From Alphaproteobacteria bacterium (GTDB taxonomy: Bacteria > Pseudomonadota > Alphaproteobacteria > Rhizobiales > Devosiaceae): a stretch of 16,868 nt of DNA. This document shows, one piece after another, positions 1 to 6,999 of the stretch (position 1 is its first letter; each line of letters opens with the position of its first letter). The stretch is from the NCBI GenBank assembly GCA_018820005.1, contig JAHJOS010000015.1:1-16868 (forward strand), written 5' to 3'. Below the pieces are notes generated by a model. It saw only the letters and a list, made by a program, of their open reading frames with translations, did no database searches and was not told the origin of the DNA. Both the position numbers and the translations under genes were made by a program.

Positions 1-1
1 C

Positions 2-574
2 CTTTACCAGCCCAAGGGCGAGGTTGCCAAGCTGGCGTCCAATATCGCAACCGTCGTGCTTGGCACGCTGCTGATTACCCTGTGCGCCAAGATCAACGTC
101 CCCGTTTGGCCTGTGCCTGTGACCCTGCAGGGTTTCGCCATTGCAGCACTCGCGGCTGCCTTTGGCATGCGTATCGGCGTCGCCACTGTCGGGCTTTACC
201 TACTTGAAGGCGCGATGGGGCTGCCCGTTTTCGCCACCGGCGGCGGACTTGTCTATCTGGTTGGTCCCACCGGCGGCTTCCTGCTTGGCTTCCTCGCCCT
301 TGCTGCGATCGTCGGCTTTGCTGCCGATCGTGGTGCCTCTGGCAAGCCGCTGGCCCTGTTTGGCGCCATGCTGCTGGGCGATGCCGTGATGTTCGTGCTC
401 GGCTTTGCCTGGCTCGCCGTCATGGCCGGTCAGGCCGGCTGGATCGACCAGACCAACGTGCTGGGCTCGGCCTTTGCCAAGGCCGTTCAGCCCTTTATCG
501 TCTGGGATATCCTCAAGATGGCTTTGGCCACTCTGACTGTTACTGGTGCCTGGAACCTCTTCGCCAAGCGCTGA
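2..574 (+). CDS. bioY: BioY biotin transporter S component (5' end outside window)
   Basis: BioY is the membrane substrate-binding (S) component of the biotin ECF transporter; in many proteobacteria it works alone or with an EcfA/EcfT pair. The reading frame is open from base 2, so the true start lies upstream and the GTG at 56 is internal. The visible part is about 190 residues and almost wholly hydrophobic, with about five to six membrane segments. Typical BioY features are present: an early VPVWPVPVTLQ segment (the family's PVPVTLQ signature), a GLYLLEGAMGLPVF stretch and a GPTGGFLLGF motif, then a C-terminal PFIVWDILKMALA helix. A strong terminator follows 25 bp after the stop. No BioM/BioN partner is visible. 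Identification rests on recognised family motifs; I am confident of the family. Confidence 0.93.
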   Translation, partial: LYQPKGEVAKLASNIATVVLGTLLITLCAKINVPVWPVPVTLQGFAIAALAAAFGMRIGVATVGLYLLEGAMGLPVFATGGGLVYLVGPTGGFLLGFLALAAIVGFAADRGASGKPLALFGAMLLGDAVMFVLGFAWLAVMAGQAGWIDQTNVLGSAFAKAVQPFIVWDILKMALATLTVTGAWNLFAKR

Positions 575-598
575 GAGTCAGGCTGACTGCGTTGCGAG

Positions 599-627
599 AG
601 CCGGCCGACAGGCCGGCTTTCTTTTTT
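599..627 (+). terminator. Rho-independent terminator of bioY
   Basis: A perfect inverted repeat (AGCCGGCC, loop GACA, GGCCGGCT) is followed directly by a T-rich tract (TTCTTTTTT). It sits 25 bp after the bioY stop codon and just before the ribosome binding site of the next gene, so it separates the two genes transcriptionally. Confidence 0.9.
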
Positions 628-637
628 GTGAGGCGAT

Positions 638-1318
638 ATGGCGGTCAATCCCTGGATCCTGCTTGATACGGCCAAGGTGCCAGGTGGTGAGAGCGACCTG
701 CGCCTGATGCGGCGCGGCACGGAATACGCCATCATGGCGGGCGCTACGTCGCTCATGAACAGCCGCATGAGCGGTTCGGAGGAAGCGCTCGCTACGTTGA
801 GTTGGGAGCGCATCGCCAGCCAGCCCAAGCCGCATATGCTGATTGGCGGCCTGGGCATGGGCTTCACCCTGCGCGCGGCCCAAGCCATACTGCCGGCTGA
901 CGCGCGCATCACGGTGGCAGAACTGGTCCCCGCGGTGGTCGCGTGGGCGCGCGGCCCCATGGCTGACGTATTCGGCACCAGCCTGGCAGACCCCCGGGTG
1001 GCCATCCGTGAAGCCGATGTGGGCAAATTGCTCGACGAGGAGAATCGCTACGATGCCATTTTACTCGATGTCGACAACGGCCCCGAAGGCCTGACCCGGG
1101 ACTCCAACGATAGCCTCTACACGCTCAAGGGGCTGCGCCGCGCCATGCGTGCATTGCGGGCAGGGGGTGTGCTGGCCGTCTGGTCGTCCCACACCAGCGC
1201 TCCGTTTACCAAGCGCCTGACCAGCGCCGGTTTTTTGGTAGAAGAGGCCAGGGTCCGATCACGCGGCAGCAAGGGCGGCGAGCGGCACCACATCTGGCTG
1301 GCAAGCAAGGCGCGGTAA
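638..1318 (+). CDS. Spermidine-synthase-like, SAM-methyltransferase-fold protein
   Basis: This 226-residue protein has the Rossmann fold shared by spermidine synthases and class I methyltransferases. Visible motifs are the glycine-rich nucleotide loop (IGGLGMGFTLRAA, residues 68-80), an acidic end of strand 2 (TVAELVPAVV, about 92-101), an acidic motif (ADVG) and the strand-4 motif ILLDVDNGPEGLT, where polyamine synthases carry their catalytic acidic residue. It is shorter than true spermidine synthases (about 280-300 residues) because the N-terminal beta domain is reduced, so polyamine synthesis is not certain; similar short proteins are commonly labelled spermidine synthase-like in rhizobia. 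The ATG at 638 is preceded by GAGG at 630-633. A terminator lies directly upstream, so it must have its own promoter or depend on read-through. The substrate is unknown. Confidence 0.75.
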   Translation: MAVNPWILLDTAKVPGGESDLRLMRRGTEYAIMAGATSLMNSRMSGSEEALATLSWERIASQPKPHMLIGGLGMGFTLRAAQAILPADARITVAELVPAVVAWARGPMADVFGTSLADPRVAIREADVGKLLDEENRYDAILLDVDNGPEGLTRDSNDSLYTLKGLRRAMRALRAGGVLAVWSSHTSAPFTKRLTSAGFLVEEARVRSRGSKGGERHHIWLASKAR

Positions 1319-1335
1319 CCCAAAGCAGGCCGGAA

Positions 1336-1371
1336 CAAAGAAAAACCCCGGCCTCTCGCGAGACCGGGGTT
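1336..1371 (-). terminator. Rho-independent terminator of tRNA-Pro (minus strand)
   Basis: The arms AACCCCGG (1344-1351) and CCGGGGTT (1364-1371) pair perfectly. The stem continues as CTC/GAG inside one mismatch, with a TCGC loop. Read on the minus strand, the stem is followed by TTTTTCTTTG. It lies just 3' of the tRNA-Pro gene; on the plus strand there is no T tract, so it mainly serves the tRNA. Confidence 0.88.
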
Positions 1372-1374
1372 GAT

Positions 1375-1451
1375 TGGTCGGAGTAGAGTGATTCGAACAC
1401 TCGACCCCCTGCTCCCGAAGCAGGTGCGCTACCAGGCTGCGCTATACTCCG
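1375..1451 (-). tRNA. tRNA-Pro (anticodon CGG)
   Basis: The acceptor stem CGGAGTA (1451-1445 on the minus strand) pairs with TACTCCG (1385-1379). The anticodon loop is TTCGGGA, giving anticodon CGG (plus positions 1415-1417). The T arm contains GTTCGAAT. The discriminator base is A and the 3' CCA is encoded (plus bases TGG at 1375-1377). The length of 77 nt is normal for tRNA-Pro. A terminator follows it. Confidence 0.96.
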
Positions 1452-1588
1452 TCAAATTCGCGATAGGGAAAGAAGTGGCTTTACCCTCATTTGACAGGTT
1501 CAAGCCATCGCGATGCGCCGGGTTATAGCCGCGCTTGCCTTGCCGTTCAAGCGCTTCGCTTATGCTTTTTCAAGTGCCAGCGTCTGAG

Positions 1589-1617
1589 TTGCGAAGCAAA
1601 GTTAAACCGTGTAGGAA
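1589..1617 (+). promoter_or_regulatory. Candidate promoter of tRNA-Gln
   Basis: TTGCGA (1589-1594) and TAGGAA (1612-1617) are separated by 17 bp and end 10 bp before the tRNA. The spacing is right, but the hexamers match the sigma-70 consensus only partly. The rest of the 176-bp gap between the two divergent tRNAs shows no gene. Confidence 0.3.
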
Positions 1618-1627
1618 CCGCGCCAGT

Positions 1628-1702
1628 TGGGGCGTCGCCAAGCGGTAAGGCACCGGTTTTTGGTACCGGCATTCCCAGGTTCGAATCCTGGCGCCCCAGC
1701 CA
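1628..1702 (+). tRNA. tRNA-Gln (anticodon TTG)
   Basis: The acceptor stem TGGGGCG (1628-1634) pairs with CGCCCCA (1692-1698). The anticodon stem CCGGT/ACCGG encloses the loop TTTTGGT, giving anticodon TTG at 1660-1662. The T arm contains GGTTCGAATCC. The discriminator is G and CCA is encoded at 1700-1702. Length 75 nt. It borders the accessory catabolic locus; I saw no second copy of its 3' end that would indicate an integration site. Confidence 0.96.
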
Positions 1703-1790
1703 TTTTCATACCTTTCAGTTTGGCGCAAATCGGTCCGCGCTTTGCTGAGATAATCCCGGAGGCATGACTTGCCGGTCCGCGCCGCTGCGA

Positions 1791-2993
1791 TCAGTCGAAG
1801 AACCCCGCATCCTCTTCCAGCAGGTAGCGCTTGGCTTCCTTGGCATTGATGGTCAGGCCCAGCCCGGGCCCTGGCAGCAGATCAATCATCGAGTTGGTGA
1901 CGATTGGCCCGGATGGCAGGCCTTCAATGATATCGTTCCATAACGGGTCTGACGCGGTGGGATATTCGAAGGCGATGTAATTGGCCGGCAGCGTGGCACA
2001 AACGTTGATCAGGGCGCCCAAGCCGAGCAGCCCGTTTGCTGTGCCGTGTGGCGCCATCAGGATCGAGTGCATATAGGCGTGCTCGGCGACCCATTTGAGT
2101 TCTGCGATGCCCCCGATATCGGCGGGATCCGGACCGATGACACGAACAGCCTGGGTCTCGATCAACTCCTTGAAGTTATGGCGGGAGTAGATCTGCTCGC
2201 CGGTATGGATCGGCGTGGACGTTGATAGCGTCAGCTCCCGATAGGCCTGCGGATTGACCCAGGGCACGTAGTCACCGGTCAGCATGTCCTCGAGCCAGGC
2301 AATGTTGTATTTTTCCACGGCCCGCGCGAACCGTATGGCATCGGGCAGCATCCATCCCGGGCCACAGTCGAGCGCCAGGCTCACCTTGTCGCCGAGTACT
2401 TCCTTCATGGCGATGACGCAATCGAGCATGTGATTGAAGCCATGCTCACTGATCACGCCCTGATCCATGGCGCCATGATATCCCGAGCGGGTCTGGCGTA
2501 CGCCAAAGTGGAAGTCCTCGACCGTGTCCTTCATGTTGGAATGGAAGCTGATGCCTTGTTTCACCATGAAGAATTTTTCGGGCAGTTCGGCCATCCATTT
2601 GACATCTGCGGCGTAGTCTTCCGGTCGATCACCGGTCCGCTTCTGCCGTCGGTTGCCATTGTAGCACCGCACCTGATCGCGCACCTTGCCACCGAGCAGC
2701 TTGTAGGCCGGCACATTGGCGGCCTTGCCCGCAATGTCCCACAGCGCGTGTTCAATGACGCTGACGGCTGCACCATAGGGCTTGAAGGAGCCGCGCTGCC
2801 GAATCTTGAGCATGACACGCTCGACGTCGGTTGGGTCTTCCCCAATCAGGGCATCGCGAAAATGCAGCACCCAGGGTTTGATATAGCCCTTGGTGAATTC
2901 CACCTCGCCCAGGCCGCAAATGCCTTCGTCCGTGGTAATCCGAACGACGGGATGCCTGCCGATCAGTGCGCATCGCAGGTCGGTTATCTTCAT
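1791..2993 (-). CDS. Enolase-superfamily acid-sugar dehydratase, mandelate racemase type (paralogue A)
   Basis: A 400-residue member of the mandelate racemase/muconate lactonizing enzyme group. These enzymes abstract the proton alpha to a carboxylate and, in sugar-acid members, eliminate water to give 2-keto-3-deoxy acids. The N-terminal capping domain (about 1-125) carries GICGLGE and EHALWDIAGKA; the barrel follows. Predicted Mg2+ ligands are D209 (SLALDCG), E235 (AWLED) and E265 (HTGEQ); the general base dyad is H316 (MAPHG) with D292 (ADIGG). The second-strand Lys motif is K145-Q-G147, so the usual second Lys of KxK is Gly, and there is no His two residues after D209. An extended loop lies at about 150-190. 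It is the last gene of the minus-strand unit, 9 bp after the NIPSNAP gene; its SD is weak (AAGAGA). It is most like paralogue B (shared FEY/LEY plus WxDI-GLP C-terminal block). The substrate is unknown. Confidence 0.88.
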   Translation of the reverse strand: MKITDLRCALIGRHPVVRITTDEGICGLGEVEFTKGYIKPWVLHFRDALIGEDPTDVERVMLKIRQRGSFKPYGAAVSVIEHALWDIAGKAANVPAYKLLGGKVRDQVRCYNGNRRQKRTGDRPEDYAADVKWMAELPEKFFMVKQGISFHSNMKDTVEDFHFGVRQTRSGYHGAMDQGVISEHGFNHMLDCVIAMKEVLGDKVSLALDCGPGWMLPDAIRFARAVEKYNIAWLEDMLTGDYVPWVNPQAYRELTLSTSTPIHTGEQIYSRHNFKELIETQAVRVIGPDPADIGGIAELKWVAEHAYMHSILMAPHGTANGLLGLGALINVCATLPANYIAFEYPTASDPLWNDIIEGLPSGPIVTNSMIDLLPGPGLGLTINAKEAKRYLLEEDAGFFD

Positions 2994-3002
2994 GGTGATC
3001 TC

Positions 3003-3329
3003 TTATCTTGCCGATGAAAAGGCAGTGGGCGTCAGCAGCTGATTGGAGATATTGGCGAGGATCGGGCCGTCGCGTTCCGACGCCTCACGGACAGCGTTCC
3101 ATTCCGGATCGGTAGTAAACGCCTTCCACTTCGCCTCCCGCTCGGAAAGGGATTCCCAAGCAATAAAATAGGTCAGCCGTTGGCTGCTTTCACCCACAAG
3201 TGTGGTGAAAAATCCTGCTTGGCGGATACCGTGCTTGTCCCAGAGCGCCAGCGTGTGGTCGGCAAAGCGCTTGAGCAGCGCTGGCAGCCGGCCGGGCAGG
3301 CATTCATACACGCGAAGTTCGTAGATCAT
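3003..3329 (-). CDS. NIPSNAP family protein
   Basis: A 108-residue protein starting MIYELRVYECLPGRLPALLKRF, the typical opening of the NIPSNAP dimeric alpha/beta-barrel (ferredoxin-like) family. It also shows the family's W-D-K-H-G...GFFTT centre, YFIAWESLSEREAKW and a D-P-EW segment. Bacterial members are small cytoplasmic proteins with no agreed biochemical role; they recur in catabolic operons. It lies 42 bp after paralogue B and 9 bp before paralogue A, so it is almost certainly cotranscribed with both. An AAAGG Shine-Dalgarno-like sequence precedes the ATG. Being wedged between two sugar-acid enzymes, a role as an accessory isomerase, mutarotase-like or lactone-handling protein is possible, but that is inference only. 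Confidence 0.85.
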   Translation of the reverse strand: MIYELRVYECLPGRLPALLKRFADHTLALWDKHGIRQAGFFTTLVGESSQRLTYFIAWESLSEREAKWKAFTTDPEWNAVREASERDGPILANISNQLLTPTAFSSAR

Positions 3330-3371
3330 GGAAGGGGCCTTTCTAGGCTGCTCTGTGACGTAAAATCATGG

Positions 3372-4730
3372 TCAGCTCCAGGTGCGATCCCAGGAGTATT
3401 CATCGTCCCAGCAGTCAGTCGGCCGCCAGGCCCCGCTCACGCCGGGTTGCAGGTGCTGGCAGATGACGTCGTCGACAATGTCGTCGATGCCCAGCCCGGG
3501 CTTGTCGGAAACCGCGATGAAGCCGTTATTCACCAGCGGCTTTGGCAGCCCGGTGACAATGTCGTCCCACCAGGGAACGTCGGCCGAGTGGTATTCCAGC
3601 GCCATGAAATTCTCGGTGGCGACAGCGACGTGGGCAGCGGCCATCGCCGCTATGGGGCTTTCAGCCATGTGGATCGCCATGGCGACACCGTATTCCTGCG
3701 CCATATCGCCGATCTTTTTGGTTTCAAGAATGCCGCCCGATGTCAGCAGGTCGGGGTGGATCACCGAGATGCCTGCCTTGAGTAGCGGCTCAAAAGCCTC
3801 TTTGAGGTAGATGTCCTCTCCGGTGCAGATCGGAACTGATGTGGCCTGTTGCAGCTGCCGATACTGCTCGGTGTATTGCCAGGGCACGACATCTTCGAGC
3901 CAGGCCGGTACATATTTCTCGATCCGCCTGGCAAGCCGAATGCCGTTCTGCAGCGAGATGTGGCCGACGTGGTCGATAGCCAATGGAATGTCCATCCCGA
4001 TGACCTCCCGCACTTCGGCAATATATTGCTCGAGCAGATCGAGCCCCTTTTCGCTGAAGTGTAGACCGCTGAACGGATGGCGGACGTTGTGCACGTCGTA
4101 GACGGCATTGCGGGCTCGCCTGTCCTGCAGTGATTTGGCCGCGCTCGGGCCGGGGTGGCTCTTGTAGCCTTCCAGCGTGCCGGCCGGCGCAACCACGGCG
4201 CCGGGTATGTCGGCGATCTGCATCAGCCCCAGGTCCATTTTCAGGAAGGTGAAGCCGCGATCCATCCGCTCCTTGAGCCGCTTGCCGGTTTCCGTGCCGC
4301 TCGGCTTTTCAGCGTCGGTGTCGCAATAGATACGGACCTTGTCGCGGAATCTGCCGCCCAGCATCTGGTAGATCGGCACGCCATAGGCCTTGCCGGCCAG
4401 ATCCCAGAGCGCAATTTCTACCGCAGAAACACCGCCGCCCTGTCGGCCATGCCCACCAAACTGCTTGATGCGGCGGAACAGGCGATCGATGTCGCAGGGA
4501 TTTTCACCCAATAGCCTGCTCTTGAGAATCAAGGCATAGGTTGCGCTGGCGCCGTCGCGTATCTCGCCAAGCCCGACAATGCCCTGGTTGGTGTAGATCT
4601 TGAGCAGCACAGAGGCGAAAGGCGCGCCGACGATCTCGGCTACCCGCATGTCGGTGATGCGCAACTCCGATGGCCTGGAATTGGTATTCACCTGATCCAG
4701 CGCTTGCTCAGCGCCACCTGTCCTTGGCAT
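3372..4730 (-). CDS. Enolase-superfamily acid-sugar dehydratase, mandelate racemase type (paralogue B)
   Basis: This is the longest of the four paralogues at 452 residues. About 23 extra N-terminal residues precede the usual RITDMRV start, but the ATG at 4730 has a good SD (GAAGGA at 4739-4744, 8-nt spacing), so the long form is preferred; an in-frame GTG at residue 14 is the alternative. Capping-domain motifs are GIVGLGE and VEIALWDLAGKAYGVP. Barrel residues: K164-M-D166 (second-strand Lys motif), D253 (LAIDHVGH), E279 (AWLED), E305 (CTGED), D327 (HPDLLTSGG), H354 (AIHMAES) and E379 (ALEY). An inserted loop runs from about 175 to 230. There is no DxH after strand 3, and PHG of paralogue A is replaced by IHM. 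A Trp- and Asp-rich C-terminal tail (about 430-452) is unlike the other three. Second structural enzyme gene after gntR and C; substrate unknown. Confidence 0.87.
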   Translation of the reverse strand: MPRTGGAEQALDQVNTNSRPSELRITDMRVAEIVGAPFASVLLKIYTNQGIVGLGEIRDGASATYALILKSRLLGENPCDIDRLFRRIKQFGGHGRQGGGVSAVEIALWDLAGKAYGVPIYQMLGGRFRDKVRIYCDTDAEKPSGTETGKRLKERMDRGFTFLKMDLGLMQIADIPGAVVAPAGTLEGYKSHPGPSAAKSLQDRRARNAVYDVHNVRHPFSGLHFSEKGLDLLEQYIAEVREVIGMDIPLAIDHVGHISLQNGIRLARRIEKYVPAWLEDVVPWQYTEQYRQLQQATSVPICTGEDIYLKEAFEPLLKAGISVIHPDLLTSGGILETKKIGDMAQEYGVAMAIHMAESPIAAMAAAHVAVATENFMALEYHSADVPWWDDIVTGLPKPLVNNGFIAVSDKPGLGIDDIVDDVICQHLQPGVSGAWRPTDCWDDEYSWDRTWS

Positions 4731-4850
4731 CGGCAGTATCCTTCGTATCGGTTTGGCCGTTGATCAGTTTGATGGACGGACCTTCTGGCCCAGCGGCGAC
4801 GCTCGTGCCCAATCGGCGACCGCTCCGAGGACATTGCGACAGGGGCGGAC

Positions 4851-6011
4851 TTACTCGATGGCGTTGGCCTCGAGATATGCGCGGTTCATTTCGATGCCCA
4901 GCCCGGGCGCACGGTTGAGTTTGAGCGTGCCATTGGAGTTGTCGAGCGGCACATCGATCAAATGATCATACTTGGACAGGTTCCATTCCGAGGTTTCGAG
5001 CTTGTAGAAGTTCGGAACCGTCATCATAACTTGCGCACCGGCGACAACATTGATCGGTCCAGCAGCATCGTGGGGGGACACGGGGATATAGTAGGCCTCG
5101 CAAAGGGCCGAGATTTTCTTCAACTCCGTTATCCCGCCAGTCCAGGTCACATCGGGCATGATGTAGTCAGCGAGCTTGTTCTCCAGCACAGGGACAAAAT
5201 CCCATTTGGTATGCCCGCGCTCGCCCCACGAGATTGGTACATTCACCTTGTCCCGGACCTGCTTGAGGGCGTTGATACTCTCCGGCGGGCAGGGCTCTTC
5301 GAACCAGTCTATCTGTCCGGCCTCTTCCAGCGACCGGCAGAGCCGGATGGCCGTCGGCACATCGAAACGTCCATGCGCGTCGATCAGTACTTCAATATCA
5401 GGACCCGCCGTCTCGCGAATGAGTGCCGTCAGTTCAGCCGCTTCGCGCTCATCCTTGCGGTTCATCGAACCATCCAGATAGCCGTCGCGTTGCTCGCGCG
5501 CTTCGCCGTCCACTGTCGGCCCCTGCTGGGGGAAGGGGTCGAACTTGAAGGCTGTGTGCCCCGACTTCAAGATATCCCGAATCTCGGCGATCACACCTTC
5601 TTTGCTGGTGAACTTTCGTTGGTCAGGGTGAGTGTAAAGCGCGATCTCATCCCGGACCGGCCCGCCGAGCAGCTCGTAAATTGGCTTGCCAAGCGCTTTG
5701 CCGCGGATATCCCAAAGCGCGATGTCGATGGCGCTCAGGCATTCCACCGCAGCCCCGCGGCTGCCCATATAGGTGAAGCTGCGGAACAGCTTGTGCCACA
5801 GCATTTCGATGTGCGCGGGGTCCTGTCCGACCACGAGCGTATTGATCTGGCGCAGCATGGCGGTCAAGGCGCGGTTTGCGACCCTGGTTGTGGTCGTGAT
5901 TTCTCCCCAGCCGGTGATGCCCACATCGGTGTTGACCTCGACAAACAGGAATTCGCCCCAATAAGACGCGGTGGATTTGATTAGCCACGGTCGGACGCCG
6001 GTGATTTTCAT
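4851..6011 (-). CDS. Enolase-superfamily acid-sugar dehydratase with DxH motif (paralogue C)
   Basis: A 386-residue protein. I place the start at the ATG at 6011 because GGAAGA (6019-6024) lies 7 nt upstream and the protein then opens MKITGVRPWLI as the family does; the longer in-frame extension would overlap gntR. Capping-domain motifs: GITGWGE and SAIDIALWDIRGKALG. Barrel: K156-F-D158 (AFKFDPF), D211-x-H213 (LIDAHGRF), E238 (WFEEP), E264 (WGERG), D287 (MPDVTWTGG), H314 (SPHDA), E339 (LETSEW). The D-x-H pair is the arrangement in which galactonate- and mannonate-type dehydratases use His as general acid, so dehydration of an aldonate or aldarate is likely. It is the first enzyme gene after gntR (61-bp gap). 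Exact substrate unknown. Confidence 0.88.
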   Translation of the reverse strand: MKITGVRPWLIKSTASYWGEFLFVEVNTDVGITGWGEITTTTRVANRALTAMLRQINTLVVGQDPAHIEMLWHKLFRSFTYMGSRGAAVECLSAIDIALWDIRGKALGKPIYELLGGPVRDEIALYTHPDQRKFTSKEGVIAEIRDILKSGHTAFKFDPFPQQGPTVDGEAREQRDGYLDGSMNRKDEREAAELTALIRETAGPDIEVLIDAHGRFDVPTAIRLCRSLEEAGQIDWFEEPCPPESINALKQVRDKVNVPISWGERGHTKWDFVPVLENKLADYIMPDVTWTGGITELKKISALCEAYYIPVSPHDAAGPINVVAGAQVMMTVPNFYKLETSEWNLSKYDHLIDVPLDNSNGTLKLNRAPGLGIEMNRAYLEANAIE

Positions 6012-6072
6012 TGCTGTGTCTTCCGCTGAGAACGTGAAGGTCATGGAGTTGGTGTCTGGCTCATTTCCGCCG

Positions 6073-6786
6073 CTAGCCCGCACGCGCCGCGCTGGAGGCG
6101 CGCATCTGTTCAACAATGTGACGGCCGGAGCCTTCGACATGGGCGGCCACCAAGGCCGCGGCTTTGTCAGCATCGCCTGCCTTGATGTGGGCGATGAGCT
6201 CGCGATGCTCGCGCAGGACGTTGGCCCGGCGGGAAAGCGTGAAATTGAACCGCCGGCTGACCGCACGCAGGACCTCGCGATGCTTCCACCAAAGCTCGGC
6301 CGCATGCCGGTTGTAGTGGCGCTGGTACATCAGGGTGTGGAACCTGGTGTCGAGGTCACTGTGCTTGATTGGATCAGCAAAGTTGTTGGCTTCGATCTGG
6401 CCCTGGATCCACTCCAGTTCCGCGATGTCGGCCTCTGTCGCCATGCCTACGAACCAGCGTGTCAGAACCGGCTCCACCAGAACGCCGATCTCGTAGATAT
6501 CGCGGATAAAATCCTGATCAATTGGCCGCACGCGCGCACCGCGATTGCGGGTGAAGGTCACGAACCCTTCCCCGCGCAGCAATTGCAGCACCTCCCGAAC
6601 CGGCGTCGCTGATGTGCCATGGCGCTTGGCGAGATCGGTGACCACCAGGCGTTCGTTAGCCTTGAGATTTCCCGAGATGATGTCTTCGCGGATGACCTTG
6701 TAGAGCAGCGCAGCACTCTCGGTGGAGGCGCCAATGGGATCAATGCCCGCCGGCGGTGCTGCCTTGTATTCGCTCATTTCGGCCAA
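6073..6786 (-). CDS. GntR-family transcriptional regulator, FCD (FadR) subgroup
   Basis: A 237-residue regulator. Residues about 25-88 form the winged helix-turn-helix (LVVTDLAKRHGTSATPVREVLQLLRGEGF, then the RNRGARVRP wing). The C-terminal helical FCD domain (about 95-228) carries the likely metal and effector ligands D146 and H150 (DTRFH), H194 (EHREL) and H216 (AAHVEG). Such regulators typically sense the sugar acid or its keto-deoxy product. The start is taken as TTG at 6786 because the strong SD AAGGAGG (6792-6798) is 5 nt from it but 14 nt from the next in-frame ATG (6777). It is divergent from the ABC operon and heads the dehydratase unit, so it probably controls both and itself. The family is certain; the ligand is unknown. 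Confidence 0.93.
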   Translation of the reverse strand: MAEMSEYKAAPPAGIDPIGASTESAALLYKVIREDIISGNLKANERLVVTDLAKRHGTSATPVREVLQLLRGEGFVTFTRNRGARVRPIDQDFIRDIYEIGVLVEPVLTRWFVGMATEADIAELEWIQGQIEANNFADPIKHSDLDTRFHTLMYQRHYNRHAAELWWKHREVLRAVSRRFNFTLSRRANVLREHRELIAHIKAGDADKAAALVAAHVEGSGRHIVEQMRASSAARAG

Positions 6787-6791
6787 ACTGG

Positions 6792-6798
6792 CCTCCTT
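6792..6798 (-). promoter_or_regulatory. Shine-Dalgarno that favours a TTG start for gntR
   Basis: AAGGAGG on the minus strand lies 5 nt before TTG (6786) and 14 nt before ATG (6777). The spacing supports the rare TTG start, which would keep translation of the regulator modest. Confidence 0.6.
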
Positions 6799-6833
6799 GA
6801 AATCAGTAGATGCCGTCCTGTGAAGTCATATCG

Positions 6834-6843
6834 CATTCGAATG
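6834..6843. promoter_or_regulatory. Perfect palindrome CATTCGAATG in gntR leader
   Basis: This ten-base perfect palindrome lies in the control region, downstream of the candidate gntR -10. GTCAT (6825-6829) and ATGAC (6841-6845) overlap it as a further inverted pair. A dimeric regulator could bind here. No experimental consensus is known to me for this site. Confidence 0.3.
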
Positions 6844-6848
6844 ACGAC

Positions 6849-6864
6849 AAACAATATACAATTT
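6849..6864. promoter_or_regulatory. Candidate GntR operator overlapping the gntR promoter
   Basis: AAACAATATACAATTT matches 13 of 16 positions of the symmetrical sequence AAATTGTATACAATTT, which is the general style of FCD-GntR operators (TTGTA/TACAA half-sites). The right half is perfect. It overlaps the minus-strand -10 hexamer (6853-6858), which fits autorepression. Confidence 0.4.
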
Positions 6865-6882
6865 GGTCAGGTTGACATGCAA
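6853..6882 (-). promoter_or_regulatory. Candidate sigma-70 promoter of the gntR-dehydratase unit
   Basis: On the minus strand TTGCAT (6882-6877) and TATATT (6858-6853) are separated by 18 bp (17 bp if the -10 is read as GTATAT). The leader to the TTG start is about 60 nt. The candidate operator overlaps the -10. Confidence 0.45.
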
Positions 6883-6903
6883 TTAACGTTCTGCAACCGT
6901 TAA
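6872..6903 (+). promoter_or_regulatory. TTGACA -35 element with inverted repeat TTAACG-N9-CGTTAA before the ABC operon
   Basis: A perfect -35 hexamer TTGACA (6872-6877) is followed by exact inverted arms TTAACG (6883-6888) and CGTTAA (6898-6903). The repeat covers the place where the -10 should be, but no good -10 hexamer is visible at 16-18 bp. The arrangement suits an operator or an activator-dependent promoter for the transport operon, whose start codon is about 100 bp downstream. The remaining 6904-6988 stretch holds an A-rich run and no gene. Confidence 0.35.
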
Positions 6904-6999
6904 GGCCGAGCGAAAAAAATGCAAAAGCAATAGCTCGGTATTGAGGGTGGATTCCGCTGCGGATCAGCTGGCGGGCACGGAAGAATTTGGAGGAGTTCT

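Noticed and set aside
1628..1702. tRNA-Gln as an integration (att) site for an island
   Set aside because: I found no repeated tRNA 3' segment further along, no integrase and no transposase in the window.
1491..1748. Open frame of 85 codons across the tRNA-Gln region
   Set aside because: It reads through the tRNA gene and has no family resemblance or SD; it is a chance frame.
4962..5984. Long plus-strand open frame of 340 codons opposite paralogue C
   Set aside because: It is antisense to a conserved enolase-superfamily gene; the composition is a shadow of the GC-rich codon bias and it shows no domain.
6012..6305. 98-codon N-terminal extension of paralogue C
   Set aside because: It overlaps the FCD domain of gntR in another frame, and a good SD sits before the internal ATG at 6011.
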